Made by a program: the position numbers and the translations under genes
The notes under the pieces: generated by a model
What the model saw: only the letters and a program-made list of their open reading frames with translations
Told to the model about the DNA's origin: nothing
The model's database searches: none
Source: Kitasatospora sp040298565
Lineage (GTDB): Bacteria > Actinomycetota > Actinomycetes > Streptomycetales > Streptomycetaceae
NCBI RefSeq assembly: GCF_040298565.1
Contig: NZ_JBEPAK010000001.1
Location: 62,001-126,000, forward strand
Length of the DNA: 64,000 nucleotides
Direction: 5' to 3'
Shown: positions 7,709 to 15,796 of the stretch, one piece after another
Layout of the letters: every line of letters begins with the position of its first letter
Numbering within the stretch: position 1 is the first letter of the stretch

Positions 7709-8647
7709 GTGAGGACTTTGCGCAGGACCCCCAGCACCGGCACCACACGCCGCACCCGCCTGCTCGCCGTGGCCCTCGGCCTGCTGACCGCCACCGCGGT
7801 CGCAGTGCCGGGCGCCGCGGCCGCGCCCGTCGACACCACCACCCCCGTCCACACGACCACCCCCGCGGACACCACCACCCCCCTGAACACCGCCGCCCCC
7901 GAACAGCTCGCGGCCGTCAGCGACGCCGTCATGAACGCCGCGGTGGACGGAACGGCCTGGTACGTCGACCAGGCGGCCGGCCGCGTCGTGGTGACCGCCG
8001 ACAGCACCGTGTCCCCCGAAGGACTCGCCAGGATCATGCGCGCCGCCGGCCCGGCGGCCGCCACCCTGACCATCCACCGGGTCGCCGGGGCGTTCACCCC
8101 GCTGCTCGCCGCGGGCGACGCCATCTACGGCGGCCAGTACCGCTGTTCGCTCGGCTTCAACGTGGTGAGCGGCAGCACCCACTACTTCCTGACCGCCGGG
8201 CACTGCGGGAACGTCGCCAGCAGCTGGTACACCGACCGCGCCCACAGCACGCCGATCGGCCCCACCGTCAGCTCCACCTTCCCCGGCCACGACTACGCGC
8301 TGGTCCGGTACGACAACCTCGCGCTGAGCAACCCCGGCGGCTTCACCTCCGCCCCGAACGCCTACGTCGGCGAGCACGTCACGCGCACCGGCTCGACCAG
8401 CGGGACCCACACCGGCACCGTCACCGCGCTCAACGTCACCGTGCGCTACTCCGGCGGCGGCACCGTCACCGGCCTGATCCAGACCAACGTCTGCGCCGAG
8501 CCCGGCGACTCGGGCGGCCCGCTGTACGAGGGCTCCAAGGCGCTCGGCCTCACCTCGGGCGGCAGCGGCGACTGCACCGTCGGCGGGACGACCTTCTTCC
8601 AGCCGGTCAACGCGGCGCTCGCCAACTACCACGTGAACGTGTACTGA
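7709..8647 (+). CDS. Secreted streptogrisin-like serine protease (S1 family)
   Basis: 312 residues from the GTG at 7709, preceded by AGGAGGAG. Signal peptide (about 1-40) with basic start and 'LLAVALGLLTATAVAVPGAAAA'. A Thr/Pro/Asp linker with repeated TTTP units follows, then a short pro-region 'SDAVMNAAVDGTAWYVDQAAGRVVV'. The alpha-lytic/streptogrisin-type protease domain starts near 'GGDAIYGGQYRCSLGF'-like sequence, here AGDAIYGGQYRCSLGF. The triad is visible: His in FLTAGHCG, Asp in DYALVRYDN, Ser in AEPGDSGGP. Disulfide partners C(SLGF)..GHC and NVCAEPG..GDC fit the family. The pro-region is expected to act as a folding chaperone cleaved off outside the cell. It is monocistronic, with a strong bidirectional terminator after it. 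Confidence 0.92.
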   Translation: MRTLRRTPSTGTTRRTRLLAVALGLLTATAVAVPGAAAAPVDTTTPVHTTTPADTTTPLNTAAPEQLAAVSDAVMNAAVDGTAWYVDQAAGRVVVTADSTVSPEGLARIMRAAGPAAATLTIHRVAGAFTPLLAAGDAIYGGQYRCSLGFNVVSGSTHYFLTAGHCGNVASSWYTDRAHSTPIGPTVSSTFPGHDYALVRYDNLALSNPGGFTSAPNAYVGEHVTRTGSTSGTHTGTVTALNVTVRYSGGGTVTGLIQTNVCAEPGDSGGPLYEGSKALGLTSGGSGDCTVGGTTFFQPVNAALANYHVNVY

Positions 8648-8652
8648 TCCGC

Positions 8653-8707
8653 GAGCCCGAGCCGTCCGGCCCGCCGCACGGTGCGGCAGCCGGGACGGCT
8701 CGGGCTC
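8653..8707. terminator. Bidirectional terminator between protease and P450
   Basis: Perfect 15-bp stem, GAGCCCGAGCCGTCC (8653-8667) against 8693-8707, with an inner GC hairpin in the loop (CCGCACGGTGCGG). It starts 5 nt after the protease stop and ends 23 nt before the convergent P450 stop. Confidence 0.8.
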
Positions 8708-8730
8708 CGGCCTGCCGGGCCCGCTTCCCG

Positions 8731-11700
8731 TCAGCCCGCGTACACGTCCTCGACGTAGCGGCCGGACTCGACCAGCCCCTGCAGCCAGTCCTGGGCCCGC
8801 TGCTCGTCCGCCCCCGGCGTGCGCTCCCGGTACAGCGTCCGGAAGGCCTCCCGCACGCCCGGCGCCATCCGGGCGCCGTCACCGCACACGTACACCCGCG
8901 CGCCGGCTTCCAGGAGTCCCCAGACCTCCGCCGCCTCGACGGCGATGCGGTCCTGGACGAAGCGCCGCCCCTGCACCGGCCGCTCGCTGAACGCCGGCCG
9001 CATCGAGACCGCACCGGCCCGTTCGGCCGCCTCCAGTTCGGCCCGGTGCAGGTAGTCCGCCTCCGGGTCGTCGCAGCCGAAGTACAGCAGCGCCGGGGCC
9101 AGCTCCGCCCCTCCCCCGGCTAGCGCGCACCGGTCCGCGACCGCGCCGCGGAAGGGGGCCAGGCCGGTGCCGGCCGCGATCATGATCACCGGGGTGTCGT
9201 GGCCGATCCGGAACACCTCCCGGCACGGCTGCACCCGCGCCCGTACGGTGTCGCCGACGGCCAGCCGGGCGAGGTAGCCGGAGCCGGTCCCGCGGAAGGT
9301 TCCCCGTCCGGACCGGGCCGGGGCGCTGAGCACCGAGACCATCAGGTCGACCCGGCCGGCGTCGGCGGCGGGCGAGGAGGAGATCGAGTAGTGCCGCGGC
9401 CGCATCGGCGGCAGCAGGTCCAGCAGGACCGGCCAGCTCAACCGCCCGCGCAGCGCCGGGTGGTCCTCGATCAGGTCGAGCAGCGTCCGCGGGTCGTCCG
9501 CCGGCAGCGCCCGCAGCGCGGCCTGCTCGGGCGGGCAGGGGTTGAGTCCGGCCAGCACGGTGCGCTGCGCGGCGCTCGGGCGGTCCTGCAACTCCACGTG
9601 GTGGGTCAGCAGTTCGCGGACCGTCAGCGGACGGTCCAGGGCCAGGCCGGAGCGCCGGTGGGCCACCACGGAGAGCACGGTGCCGAGGTCGACGCCGAAC
9701 AGGTCGGCGGCCCGCCGGACCAGGTCGGGGTCGTTGGCCGGGAGCACGGTGAGGTGGTCGGCGGTCCGGTACTCCACGCCCTCCGGCAGCGCCAGCCGGA
9801 CCAGCCGCTTCACCCGGTGGTACGCCGGGTCGGTCAGGGTCTCGACGGCGGTGACGGTCAGCTCGACCATGCCGTGCCGGGCGGCCAGCGCGTCCAGCGG
9901 GCCGCCGACCAGCTCGGTGACGGTGTACCCGGCCTCCTCCTGGCGGGGGGCGGCCGGGGCGTCGGCGTCCCCGTAGCGCTCCAGCAGGGCGGTGCCCAGG
10001 GCCTCGGTGAACTCCCCGACCGTGCCGGACAGGTCGCCGGAGGCGTCCGCCTCCGCGCGGGCGAGCAGCCGGGTCCCGCCGAGGGCGGCGAGCCGGTCGT
10101 CGATGAGGGCGGGGACGCGCTGGTAGGTGGCGGCGTAGGTGCGGTCGCCGATGCCGAGCACCGCGTACTCGACCCCGACCGCGCTCCCGTCCTCCTGCAG
10201 CCGGCGGACGAAGGCGGCGGCGTCGTCGGTCGGCTGCCCGTTGTACGAGGCGGCGGTGATCACCACCGGCCGGTCGGTGGGCAGCCCGTCCGCGTAGGCG
10301 TCCAGCGGGGCGATCTCGGTGGCGCAGCCGAGTTCGGCGGCCGCCTCCGCGAGGTGGCGGGAGAACTCGCGGCAGGCACCGTAGTTGGAGCCGTGCAGGA
10401 GCAGCAGGCCGGTGCCCTGTCGGACCCGGCCGGGCAGTTCGGAGCGTTCGGCGGCGCCGGCCGCGCCGCGGACGGGCTGCGCCGTCGGGGCGGGGGTGCG
10501 CGGGGCGAGGGCGAGGGTGAAGCCGTCGGGCTTGATGGTGAGGGTCTGCTTGAGGGTCAGCCGGTAGTCGGCGTGGTCGATCAGCCGGTAGCGGTGGACC
10601 AGCATGGCCAGCAGCATGGTGGCCTCGTGCAGCGCGAACTGCCTTCCGATGCACGCGCGTTCGCCGGTCCCGAAGGGCTTGAAGGCGTGCGGCGAGCGGG
10701 CCGCCTCGCGCTCCGGGTCGAACCGGGACGGATCGAACAGCTCCGGGTTGTCGCCCCAGGCCGGGTCGCGGTGGAGCATCGGCGTGACCACGAAGACGGG
10801 CTGGCCCGGCCGGACCGGGATCCGCCCGCCGAGCAGCGTCTCCTCGCGCGCCTCCCGGCTGAACGCGGGAGCGGTCGGCCACAGCCGCAGCGCCTCGTTG
10901 AGCACCTGGCGGGTGCGGCGCAGTCGCCCGACGTCCTCGTACGTGGGCTCCGGGTCGGGCCGGTCGCCCCAGAGCGCGTCCACCTCCCGCTGGACGCGCC
11001 GGAGTTCGGAGGGGTGCTTGGACAGGTAGTACAGCGCGAAGGACAGCGCGCCCGAGGTGGTCTCGTGACCGGCGATCAGGAAGGTGATCACCTGGTTGCG
11101 GATGTTCTCGATGTCGAGCCGGGTGCCGTCCACGGGGTGCACCGCGTCCAGCATCAGGCCGAGCAGGTCCTCGGCCGGCCCCTGTCCGCCGCCGGCGGCC
11201 CGGGCGGTGATGACCTCGTCCACCACCCCGGCCAGGTAGTCGGCGTCGGCCCGGAACGCGGCGTCGCGCTCGCTGTGGTCGAGCTCCGGGTCGCGGGTGA
11301 GCCTGGTCATCGCCCATTCCAGGCAGCGCACCATCGCCTCGACGAAGGGGTGCAGGTCGTCCCGCTCGAAGGAGCCGAAGTCGAAGCCGAACCCGGCGAG
11401 CCCGATGGTGTCCAGGGTCATCCGGGTCATGGAGTCGGGCACGTCCACCGTCAGCCCGGCGGCCGCGCGGCGGTCCCAGGATTCGATCAGCCGGCGGGCC
11501 ACCCGCAGCATCACCGGGTGGTAGGTGCGCATCGAGCCGAGCGCGAAGGCGGGCATCAGGATGTCGTGCGCCCGGGCCCAGTTGGGCTCCTCGTTGTAGG
11601 CGGTGAACAGGCCGTCGCCGGTGAACTCGCGGACGTTCTCCAGCGCCGGGCCGACGGCCTTGCGGAACCGCTCCTCGTCGGCCAGTTCCTCCACCAGGTC

Positions 11701-11901
11701 CAGGCTGCCGACGACCAGGGTGTCGCGCCCGTGCAGCCGCTGGACGTAGGCCGGTCCGTGCTCTCTGACCAGTTCCATGGTCCGCAGCACGGGCGCGGAG
11801 ACCGGCGGGAGTGCGGAGATGTCCACCAGGGGCACGGTCCCGGCCGGCGCCGGCGGCACGGTCGGTGGAGCCGGCACGGCCTCGGTCATGGTGTCGGTCA
11901 T
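8731..11901 (-). CDS. Self-sufficient cytochrome P450-reductase fusion (CYP102 type)
   Basis: 1056 residues from the ATG at 11901 (GGGAGGG, 8-nt spacing); the longer open frame upstream is spurious. Residues ~25-470 are a P450: oxygen-binding I-helix AGHETTSG near 276, K-helix EALR, and the haem loop PFGTGERACIGRQFA with the thiolate Cys near 416. After a Pro/Ala linker come a flavodoxin-like FMN domain (LLLHGSNYGACREFSRHLAE, 'TAASYNGQPTDDAAAFV') and an FAD/NADPH ferredoxin-reductase domain (RHYSISSSP, IMIAAGTGLAPFRG, YVCGDGARMAPGV). CYP102 enzymes such as BM3 hydroxylate medium/long fatty acids subterminally using NADPH without separate partners. Substrate here is inferred from family only. 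It is divergent from a PAS-HTH regulator. Confidence 0.95.
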   Translation of the reverse strand: MTDTMTEAVPAPPTVPPAPAGTVPLVDISALPPVSAPVLRTMELVREHGPAYVQRLHGRDTLVVGSLDLVEELADEERFRKAVGPALENVREFTGDGLFTAYNEEPNWARAHDILMPAFALGSMRTYHPVMLRVARRLIESWDRRAAAGLTVDVPDSMTRMTLDTIGLAGFGFDFGSFERDDLHPFVEAMVRCLEWAMTRLTRDPELDHSERDAAFRADADYLAGVVDEVITARAAGGGQGPAEDLLGLMLDAVHPVDGTRLDIENIRNQVITFLIAGHETTSGALSFALYYLSKHPSELRRVQREVDALWGDRPDPEPTYEDVGRLRRTRQVLNEALRLWPTAPAFSREAREETLLGGRIPVRPGQPVFVVTPMLHRDPAWGDNPELFDPSRFDPEREAARSPHAFKPFGTGERACIGRQFALHEATMLLAMLVHRYRLIDHADYRLTLKQTLTIKPDGFTLALAPRTPAPTAQPVRGAAGAAERSELPGRVRQGTGLLLLHGSNYGACREFSRHLAEAAAELGCATEIAPLDAYADGLPTDRPVVITAASYNGQPTDDAAAFVRRLQEDGSAVGVEYAVLGIGDRTYAATYQRVPALIDDRLAALGGTRLLARAEADASGDLSGTVGEFTEALGTALLERYGDADAPAAPRQEEAGYTVTELVGGPLDALAARHGMVELTVTAVETLTDPAYHRVKRLVRLALPEGVEYRTADHLTVLPANDPDLVRRAADLFGVDLGTVLSVVAHRRSGLALDRPLTVRELLTHHVELQDRPSAAQRTVLAGLNPCPPEQAALRALPADDPRTLLDLIEDHPALRGRLSWPVLLDLLPPMRPRHYSISSSPAADAGRVDLMVSVLSAPARSGRGTFRGTGSGYLARLAVGDTVRARVQPCREVFRIGHDTPVIMIAAGTGLAPFRGAVADRCALAGGGAELAPALLYFGCDDPEADYLHRAELEAAERAGAVSMRPAFSERPVQGRRFVQDRIAVEAAEVWGLLEAGARVYVCGDGARMAPGVREAFRTLYRERTPGADEQRAQDWLQGLVESGRYVEDVYAG

Positions 11902-11973
11902 CGCTTGGTCCCTCCCTGGGAAAGTTCTCGACTCCTCCACTCTGCGCCCCCGGGAGGTGCGCACGGCAGCGAT

Positions 11974-11993
11974 CACTACATGATTGTGTAGTG
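11974..11993. promoter_or_regulatory. Palindromic operator between P450 and regulator
   Basis: CACTACATGATTGTGTAGTG: 7-bp arms CACTACA/TGTAGTG match perfectly around 6 nt, with 8 of 10 half-site positions symmetric. It is an AT-rich island in very GC-rich DNA, 72 nt before the P450 start and 74 nt before the regulator start, and its 20-bp dyad is the size expected for a LuxR-type dimer. Confidence 0.6.
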
Positions 11994-12067
11994 CCTGCGG
12001 CATCCGGAGACTTGCCCACGACCCGTCAGATCTGATGCGGGCGGGTGCCGCGGGAGGAGTGCGGAGC

Positions 12068-12748
12068 ATGCGACCGACCGACGGCTGCGGTCCGGCGGCC
12101 GGCACCCGGCTCGACGCCGCGGTGATCTGGCGCAACCGGGCGCTGCGCCTGCTGGACCACGTGCCGCTGCCGATAGCCGTGGTGGAGTTCGGCGGCCGGA
12201 TCCTGATCGTCAACCGCGCGATGGCGGCCGAGTTCGGCGTCCTGCCGGGGCAGTTGCGCGACCGCCGGATCCTGGAGTACTTCAGCCTGCGGGACAGCAC
12301 CACCTTGCAGGCGCTCGCCGACGCCGTCCGCCTGCACCGCCGCTCGCAGTACCCGGCCCGGGTGTCCTGGACTCCCGTGGACGGCGGCGAGCGCCACGGC
12401 GAGATGACCGTCGACCTGGTCGCCGACACCCCGGAGCAGACCCCGAACCTGCTGCTGTCGCTGCGCGCCCTGGACGAGCCGCCCGCCCGGCCCGCGGCGC
12501 AGACGGCCGGCCCGGGCGCCGGCGCCAGCCCGATCGAGGCCCGCATCCTCGCCGCGGCCGCTCGGGGCGCGACCACCGCCCGGATCGCCAAGGAGATCGG
12601 GCTCACCGCGGACGGCGTCAACTACCACCTCGCCCGGCTCGCCCGCCGCTGGCAGCTGCCCAACCGCACCGCTCTGGTCGCTCGCGCCTACGCCCTCGGT
12701 GTCCTCGTGCCCGGCGCCTGGCCCCCGGAGGTGGCCGGGCCGGGGTGA
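12068..12748 (+). CDS. PAS-like sensor with C-terminal LuxR-type HTH regulator
   Basis: 226 residues from the ATG at 12068 (GGGAGGAG about 10 nt upstream; another ATG at 12035 is possible). Residues ~20-130 look like a PAS domain (LDHVPLPIAVVEFGGRILIVNRAMAAEFG, 'RILEYFSLRDSTTLQALADAV'), which in this class binds a small ligand or haem. After an Ala/Pro linker, residues ~155-215 form a LuxR-type helix-turn-helix ('ARILAAAARGATTARIAKEI', 'GVNYHLARLARRW'). The gene is divergent from the CYP102-like P450, and a palindrome lies between them, so it probably controls the P450 in response to a fatty acid or similar ligand; that role is inferred from position. Confidence 0.85.
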   Translation: MRPTDGCGPAAGTRLDAAVIWRNRALRLLDHVPLPIAVVEFGGRILIVNRAMAAEFGVLPGQLRDRRILEYFSLRDSTTLQALADAVRLHRRSQYPARVSWTPVDGGERHGEMTVDLVADTPEQTPNLLLSLRALDEPPARPAAQTAGPGAGASPIEARILAAAARGATTARIAKEIGLTADGVNYHLARLARRWQLPNRTALVARAYALGVLVPGAWPPEVAGPG

Positions 12749-12818
12749 CTGGGCGACGCTCCCGCCGATGCCGCGTCGGAGGGCGCGGGGCGTTCCGCCC
12801 GTCACCCCGGAGAACCGC

Positions 12819-12898
12819 CCCGGCAGCCCGCAGCGCCACCCGGCAGCCCGGCACCACCCGGCAGCCCGGAAAGCCGCCCTGGCAGTCCGCGAACGGCG
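12819..12898. repeat. About four 18-20-bp tandem repeats
   Basis: Units beginning CCCGGCAGCCCGG or close variants start near 12819, 12839, 12857 and 12877. They are intergenic, between the regulator stop and the small secreted protein. Not CRISPR: there are no unique spacers. Confidence 0.6.
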
Positions 12899-12943
12899 GC
12901 ACAGGACTCGCCGCCGTCCTCGGGGCGTGCTGCCGTAGGACAC

Positions 12944-13156
12944 ATGATCACTTCATCGCCGGCCCGGCTGGCCGCCCCCCTCACCGCCGTCCTCCTCGTC
13001 CTCGGCGCCTCCGCCCCGGCCTGGGCGCTCCGGCACGACGTCACCGCCGAGCAGTGCCAGGAGGCCGGCGGCACCGTGCAGGGTGGCGGCTACTGCGTGG
13101 GCGCGGTCGGTGAGGACCAGTGGGGAGCGGACATCGACGGGCAGGGCATCGCGTAG
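12944..13156 (+). CDS. Small secreted protein with two cysteines
   Basis: 70 residues, ATG at 12944 after GTAGGA. A signal peptide is clear: 'LAAPLTAVLLVLGASAPAWA', with likely cleavage after AWA near residue 28. The mature part is only about 42 residues, with Cys in EQCQEAGG and GYCVGA that could form one disulfide, and an acidic C-terminus (EDQWGADIDGQGIA). It is a single gene. I do not recognise the family; a small exported factor or chaplin-unrelated surface peptide is possible. Confidence 0.7.
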   Translation: MITSSPARLAAPLTAVLLVLGASAPAWALRHDVTAEQCQEAGGTVQGGGYCVGAVGEDQWGADIDGQGIA

Positions 13157-13284
13157 CGGCCGCCCGGCGCGTGCGCCGCTCCCCTCCGCGGGACACGGCC
13201 TCGGAGCCGTTCCATTACCCGGGCTAATCGAAGCTTGAGGTGAACGATCTTGTTGCGCCCGGTCGGCGCTGATGAGCTGACTGC

Positions 13285-14517
13285 ATGAACAGTTCCGACA
13301 TGGTCGACCGGACGGCGACCGGGATCGCGTACCGCCGGGCACCGGTGATCGCTGTAGCGCTGACCACGTTCACGGTCGTCTCCTCCGAGATGATGCCGGT
13401 GGGCCTGCTGACCCCGATGGCGAAGACGTTCTCCGTCTCGGACGGGGTCACCGGCCTCTCCCTCTCGGTCACCGGGATCGTCGCAGCCGTCGTCTCCCCC
13501 TTCGTCCCCGCGCTCATCGGCCTCCGCGACCGCAAGTGGGTGCTCGTTGCGTTCATGGGCCTGCTGTCCCTGGGGAACGCCCTGACCGCGTTCGCACCGA
13601 GCTTCCCGGTGCTGGCCGCCGCCCGGATCCTCCTCGGAGTCTCGATGGGCGTCGTATGGGGACTCGCCGCGGGACTGGGCCCGAGACTCGCCGACGGTCC
13701 CCGCGTCGCCCTCGCCACCACACTCATCTTCTCCGGAGTCTCGATCGCCTCGGTCCTCGGTGTTCCGCTGGGGACGTACCTCGCGGCGCACCTGGGTTGG
13801 CGTGCCGCCTTCTGGGCGCTCGGGCTCCTCGGCACGGCCGCCGCGGCCGCCCTCGCCGTCGCGCTCCCGGCGCTCCCCGTGCGCCGGCGGAGCAGCGCGG
13901 ACGGAATCGTCGACGCCCTGCGCAACCGCGGTGTCGCCATCGGGTTGGCGATCACGGCGCTCGTGGTGCTCGGCCACTTCACCGGCTACACGTACGTCCG
14001 CCCGGTGCTCGAGCTCGACGCCGGCATGAGCGCGGGCGCGGTCGCGGTCGCACTGCTGGCCTACGGCCTGGCAGGAGTCGCGGGGAACTTCACCATCGGC
14101 CCGCTGGCCGGGCGGCGCACCGGAGCAGCCGTGTCCGTGGCACTGGCCGGCATAGCGCTGGCCACCGTGCTGCTGCCGTTCGCCGCGGTGAGCACCCGCA
14201 CGGTCCTGCTCGCGCTCGTCCTCTGGGGCTTCTCCTACGGCGGCGTCTCGGTGTCGACGCAGAGCTGGGTCCGCAAGGCCGCTCCGGAACGCGTCGAGGC
14301 GTCGGCCGCGCTGTGGGCCGGTGTGTTCAACGCAAGCATCGCCGTGGGCGCCCTCGCCGGTGGGCTCGTCATCGACGGCGCAGGGAGCCGTGCCGTCCTG
14401 TTCTCCGCGTCGCTGGTCACGCTGATCGCACTGGTCATCGCGCTCGGTTCACGTCCGCGACCGGCGGCTGCGCGCTCCCGGCGCGAGGAGCGGGAGGCCC
14501 CGGCCTGCTCGGGCTGA
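13285..14517 (+). CDS. MFS efflux transporter (DHA1 type)
   Basis: 410 residues, ATG at 13285, about 12 hydrophobic helices. Features of the DHA1/AraJ-PbuE group are present: TM1 'VIAVALTTFTVVSSEMMPVGLLTPMA', the loop 2-3 basic motif 'LRDRKWVLV', TM4 'AARILLGVSMGVVWGLAAGL', and TM5 motif C-like 'LGVPLGTYLAAHLGWRAAFW'. It is expected to export a small molecule (arabinose-like sugars, purines or drugs) by proton antiport at the cell membrane; the substrate cannot be told. The LysR gene is convergent on its right and shares the hairpin between them. Confidence 0.9.
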   Translation: MNSSDMVDRTATGIAYRRAPVIAVALTTFTVVSSEMMPVGLLTPMAKTFSVSDGVTGLSLSVTGIVAAVVSPFVPALIGLRDRKWVLVAFMGLLSLGNALTAFAPSFPVLAAARILLGVSMGVVWGLAAGLGPRLADGPRVALATTLIFSGVSIASVLGVPLGTYLAAHLGWRAAFWALGLLGTAAAAALAVALPALPVRRRSSADGIVDALRNRGVAIGLAITALVVLGHFTGYTYVRPVLELDAGMSAGAVAVALLAYGLAGVAGNFTIGPLAGRRTGAAVSVALAGIALATVLLPFAAVSTRTVLLALVLWGFSYGGVSVSTQSWVRKAAPERVEASAALWAGVFNASIAVGALAGGLVIDGAGSRAVLFSASLVTLIALVIALGSRPRPAAARSRREEREAPACSG

Positions 14518-14542
14518 GGCCACCTCCAACCGCCCGAAGCCC

Positions 14543-14572
14543 GAGCGGCCCAGGCCCCGGCCTGGGCCGCTC
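14543..14572. terminator. Terminator between MFS and LysR genes
   Basis: Perfect 13-bp stem GAGCGGCCCAGGC (14543-14555) against 14560-14572, with a 4-nt loop CCCG, 26 nt after the transporter stop. Confidence 0.8.
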
Positions 14573-14638
14573 GCGGCAGACCGGCGCGCCCGTCGGGACG
14601 CGCCGACGCGAGCGGCTGCCGGTCTCGGTGGCGACGTC

Positions 14639-15571
14639 TCAGCCGGTGTTCCGCACCAGGAGTTCGGCGAACCGGCCGGTCAGGCCGTGCGGCTTCCGCT
14701 CGTTCTCCAGGAGGAGCAGGCTCGTCGGCTCCAGGTCGGGAACCGGCAGGTGGCGGATGTCCGGGCGCCGGACGTACCGGGTGCTCGCCTCGCACAGCAA
14801 CAGGCCCAGCCGCGTACTCGCCACGGTCGTGAGCGCCTCCTGGATCGTCCCGGCGCCCGCCGAGTAGGTCAACTCGTGCCCACCGGGCGTCCTCCTCGGC
14901 GCGTTCACCTGGCGCCAGTAGTCGGGTGCCGGCCCGAGCGGCTCGATCAACCCCAGACGGGACAGCTCACCGGCGGAGACAGCCGTCCCGCGTGCCAGGC
15001 GGTGCGTGCTGGACACGGCCACGCACATCGGCTGCCGCGAGAACTCCAGCACGACGCGAGCGCCCTTCTCGTGACAGGGAGCAAGGACGATGGCCGCGTC
15101 GACCTCCCCCCGGAGCAGCTGTGTGAACGGGTCCCCCCAGGGGAGCTCCACGAGGTGCGCAGCGTGCTCGGGAAGGCCCGCTATCGCCTTGGCGACCGGC
15201 TCGTGGACGACGCCCTGGAAGCCGATCCGCAGGGGCCGGTCCGCCGCCACCGCGCTGGCACGGGCAGCGTCGAAGCCCTCGCGGAGCCGGCGGAAGGCGG
15301 GCACCACCTGGTCCGCCAGCATCCGTCCCAGAGCGGTCAGTTCGACACGGCGGCTGGTGCGCTCGAAGACCGGGGCGCCCACCCGGCTCTCCAGGCGCTT
15401 GATCATCTGTGAGACGCGCCCCTGGGAGACGCCGAGCACGTCGGCCGTGCGCCCGAAGTGGAGGTGGTGGACCAGCACCGAGAAGCACTCGAGCTCCCGG
15501 AGCGGCAGCTCCGGCAACTCCGACAGCCCTGGCAGCCCCGGCAGCCCCGGCCCTGGGTCGATGCGCTCCAT
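14639..15571 (-). CDS. LysR-family transcriptional regulator
   Basis: 310 residues from the ATG at 15571 (GGAG upstream); the frame continues to 15727 without ribosome sites. The N-terminal winged HTH is at about 22-80: 'LRELECFSVLVHHLHFGRTADVLGVSQGRVSQMIKRLESRVGAPVFERTSRRVELTALG' read in pieces matches the LysR signature (A..L..SQ..VS..I..LE...G..LF.R). The rest is a periplasmic-binding-like effector domain ('LRIGFQGVVHEPVAKAI', 'LRGEVDAAIVLAP'). A Gly-Leu-Pro repeat precedes the HTH (GLPGLPGLSELPELP). It is convergent with the MFS gene, which is a possible target; the ligand is unknown. Confidence 0.92.
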   Translation of the reverse strand: MERIDPGPGLPGLPGLSELPELPLRELECFSVLVHHLHFGRTADVLGVSQGRVSQMIKRLESRVGAPVFERTSRRVELTALGRMLADQVVPAFRRLREGFDAARASAVAADRPLRIGFQGVVHEPVAKAIAGLPEHAAHLVELPWGDPFTQLLRGEVDAAIVLAPCHEKGARVVLEFSRQPMCVAVSSTHRLARGTAVSAGELSRLGLIEPLGPAPDYWRQVNAPRRTPGGHELTYSAGAGTIQEALTTVASTRLGLLLCEASTRYVRRPDIRHLPVPDLEPTSLLLLENERKPHGLTGRFAELLVRNTG

Positions 15572-15796
15572 CTGCACGGTCTCCGTCAACGCCTCACCGA
15601 TCGGGAACGGTGGGGCCGGCCCCGGCGGCCGGTCCTGTCCCCATGATGCGGTGTGGCAACGATCAAGGACAACGGCCCCGGCTCGCCCCGGGGCGCGGGC
15701 GCGCAGCAACCCCGGGCGCGGACGCACCGCGGCCCGGCCCCACCCCTGATCGGAGTAGGCCGGACCTGAAGGGTCCTCAGGGGCGGCGCGGGCCCG

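Noticed and set aside
9199..11991. 930-codon plus-strand frame opposite the P450
   Set aside because: Antisense shadow: Gly/Arg/Val-rich composition without motifs, whereas the minus strand carries complete P450 and reductase signatures.
11902..12621. N-terminal extension of the P450 to 12621
   Set aside because: The extension is antisense to the PAS regulator, while a strong ribosome site supports the ATG at 11901.
12819..12898. Possible CRISPR array
   Set aside because: The units are adjacent and share their whole length; there are no unique spacers and no cas genes in the window.
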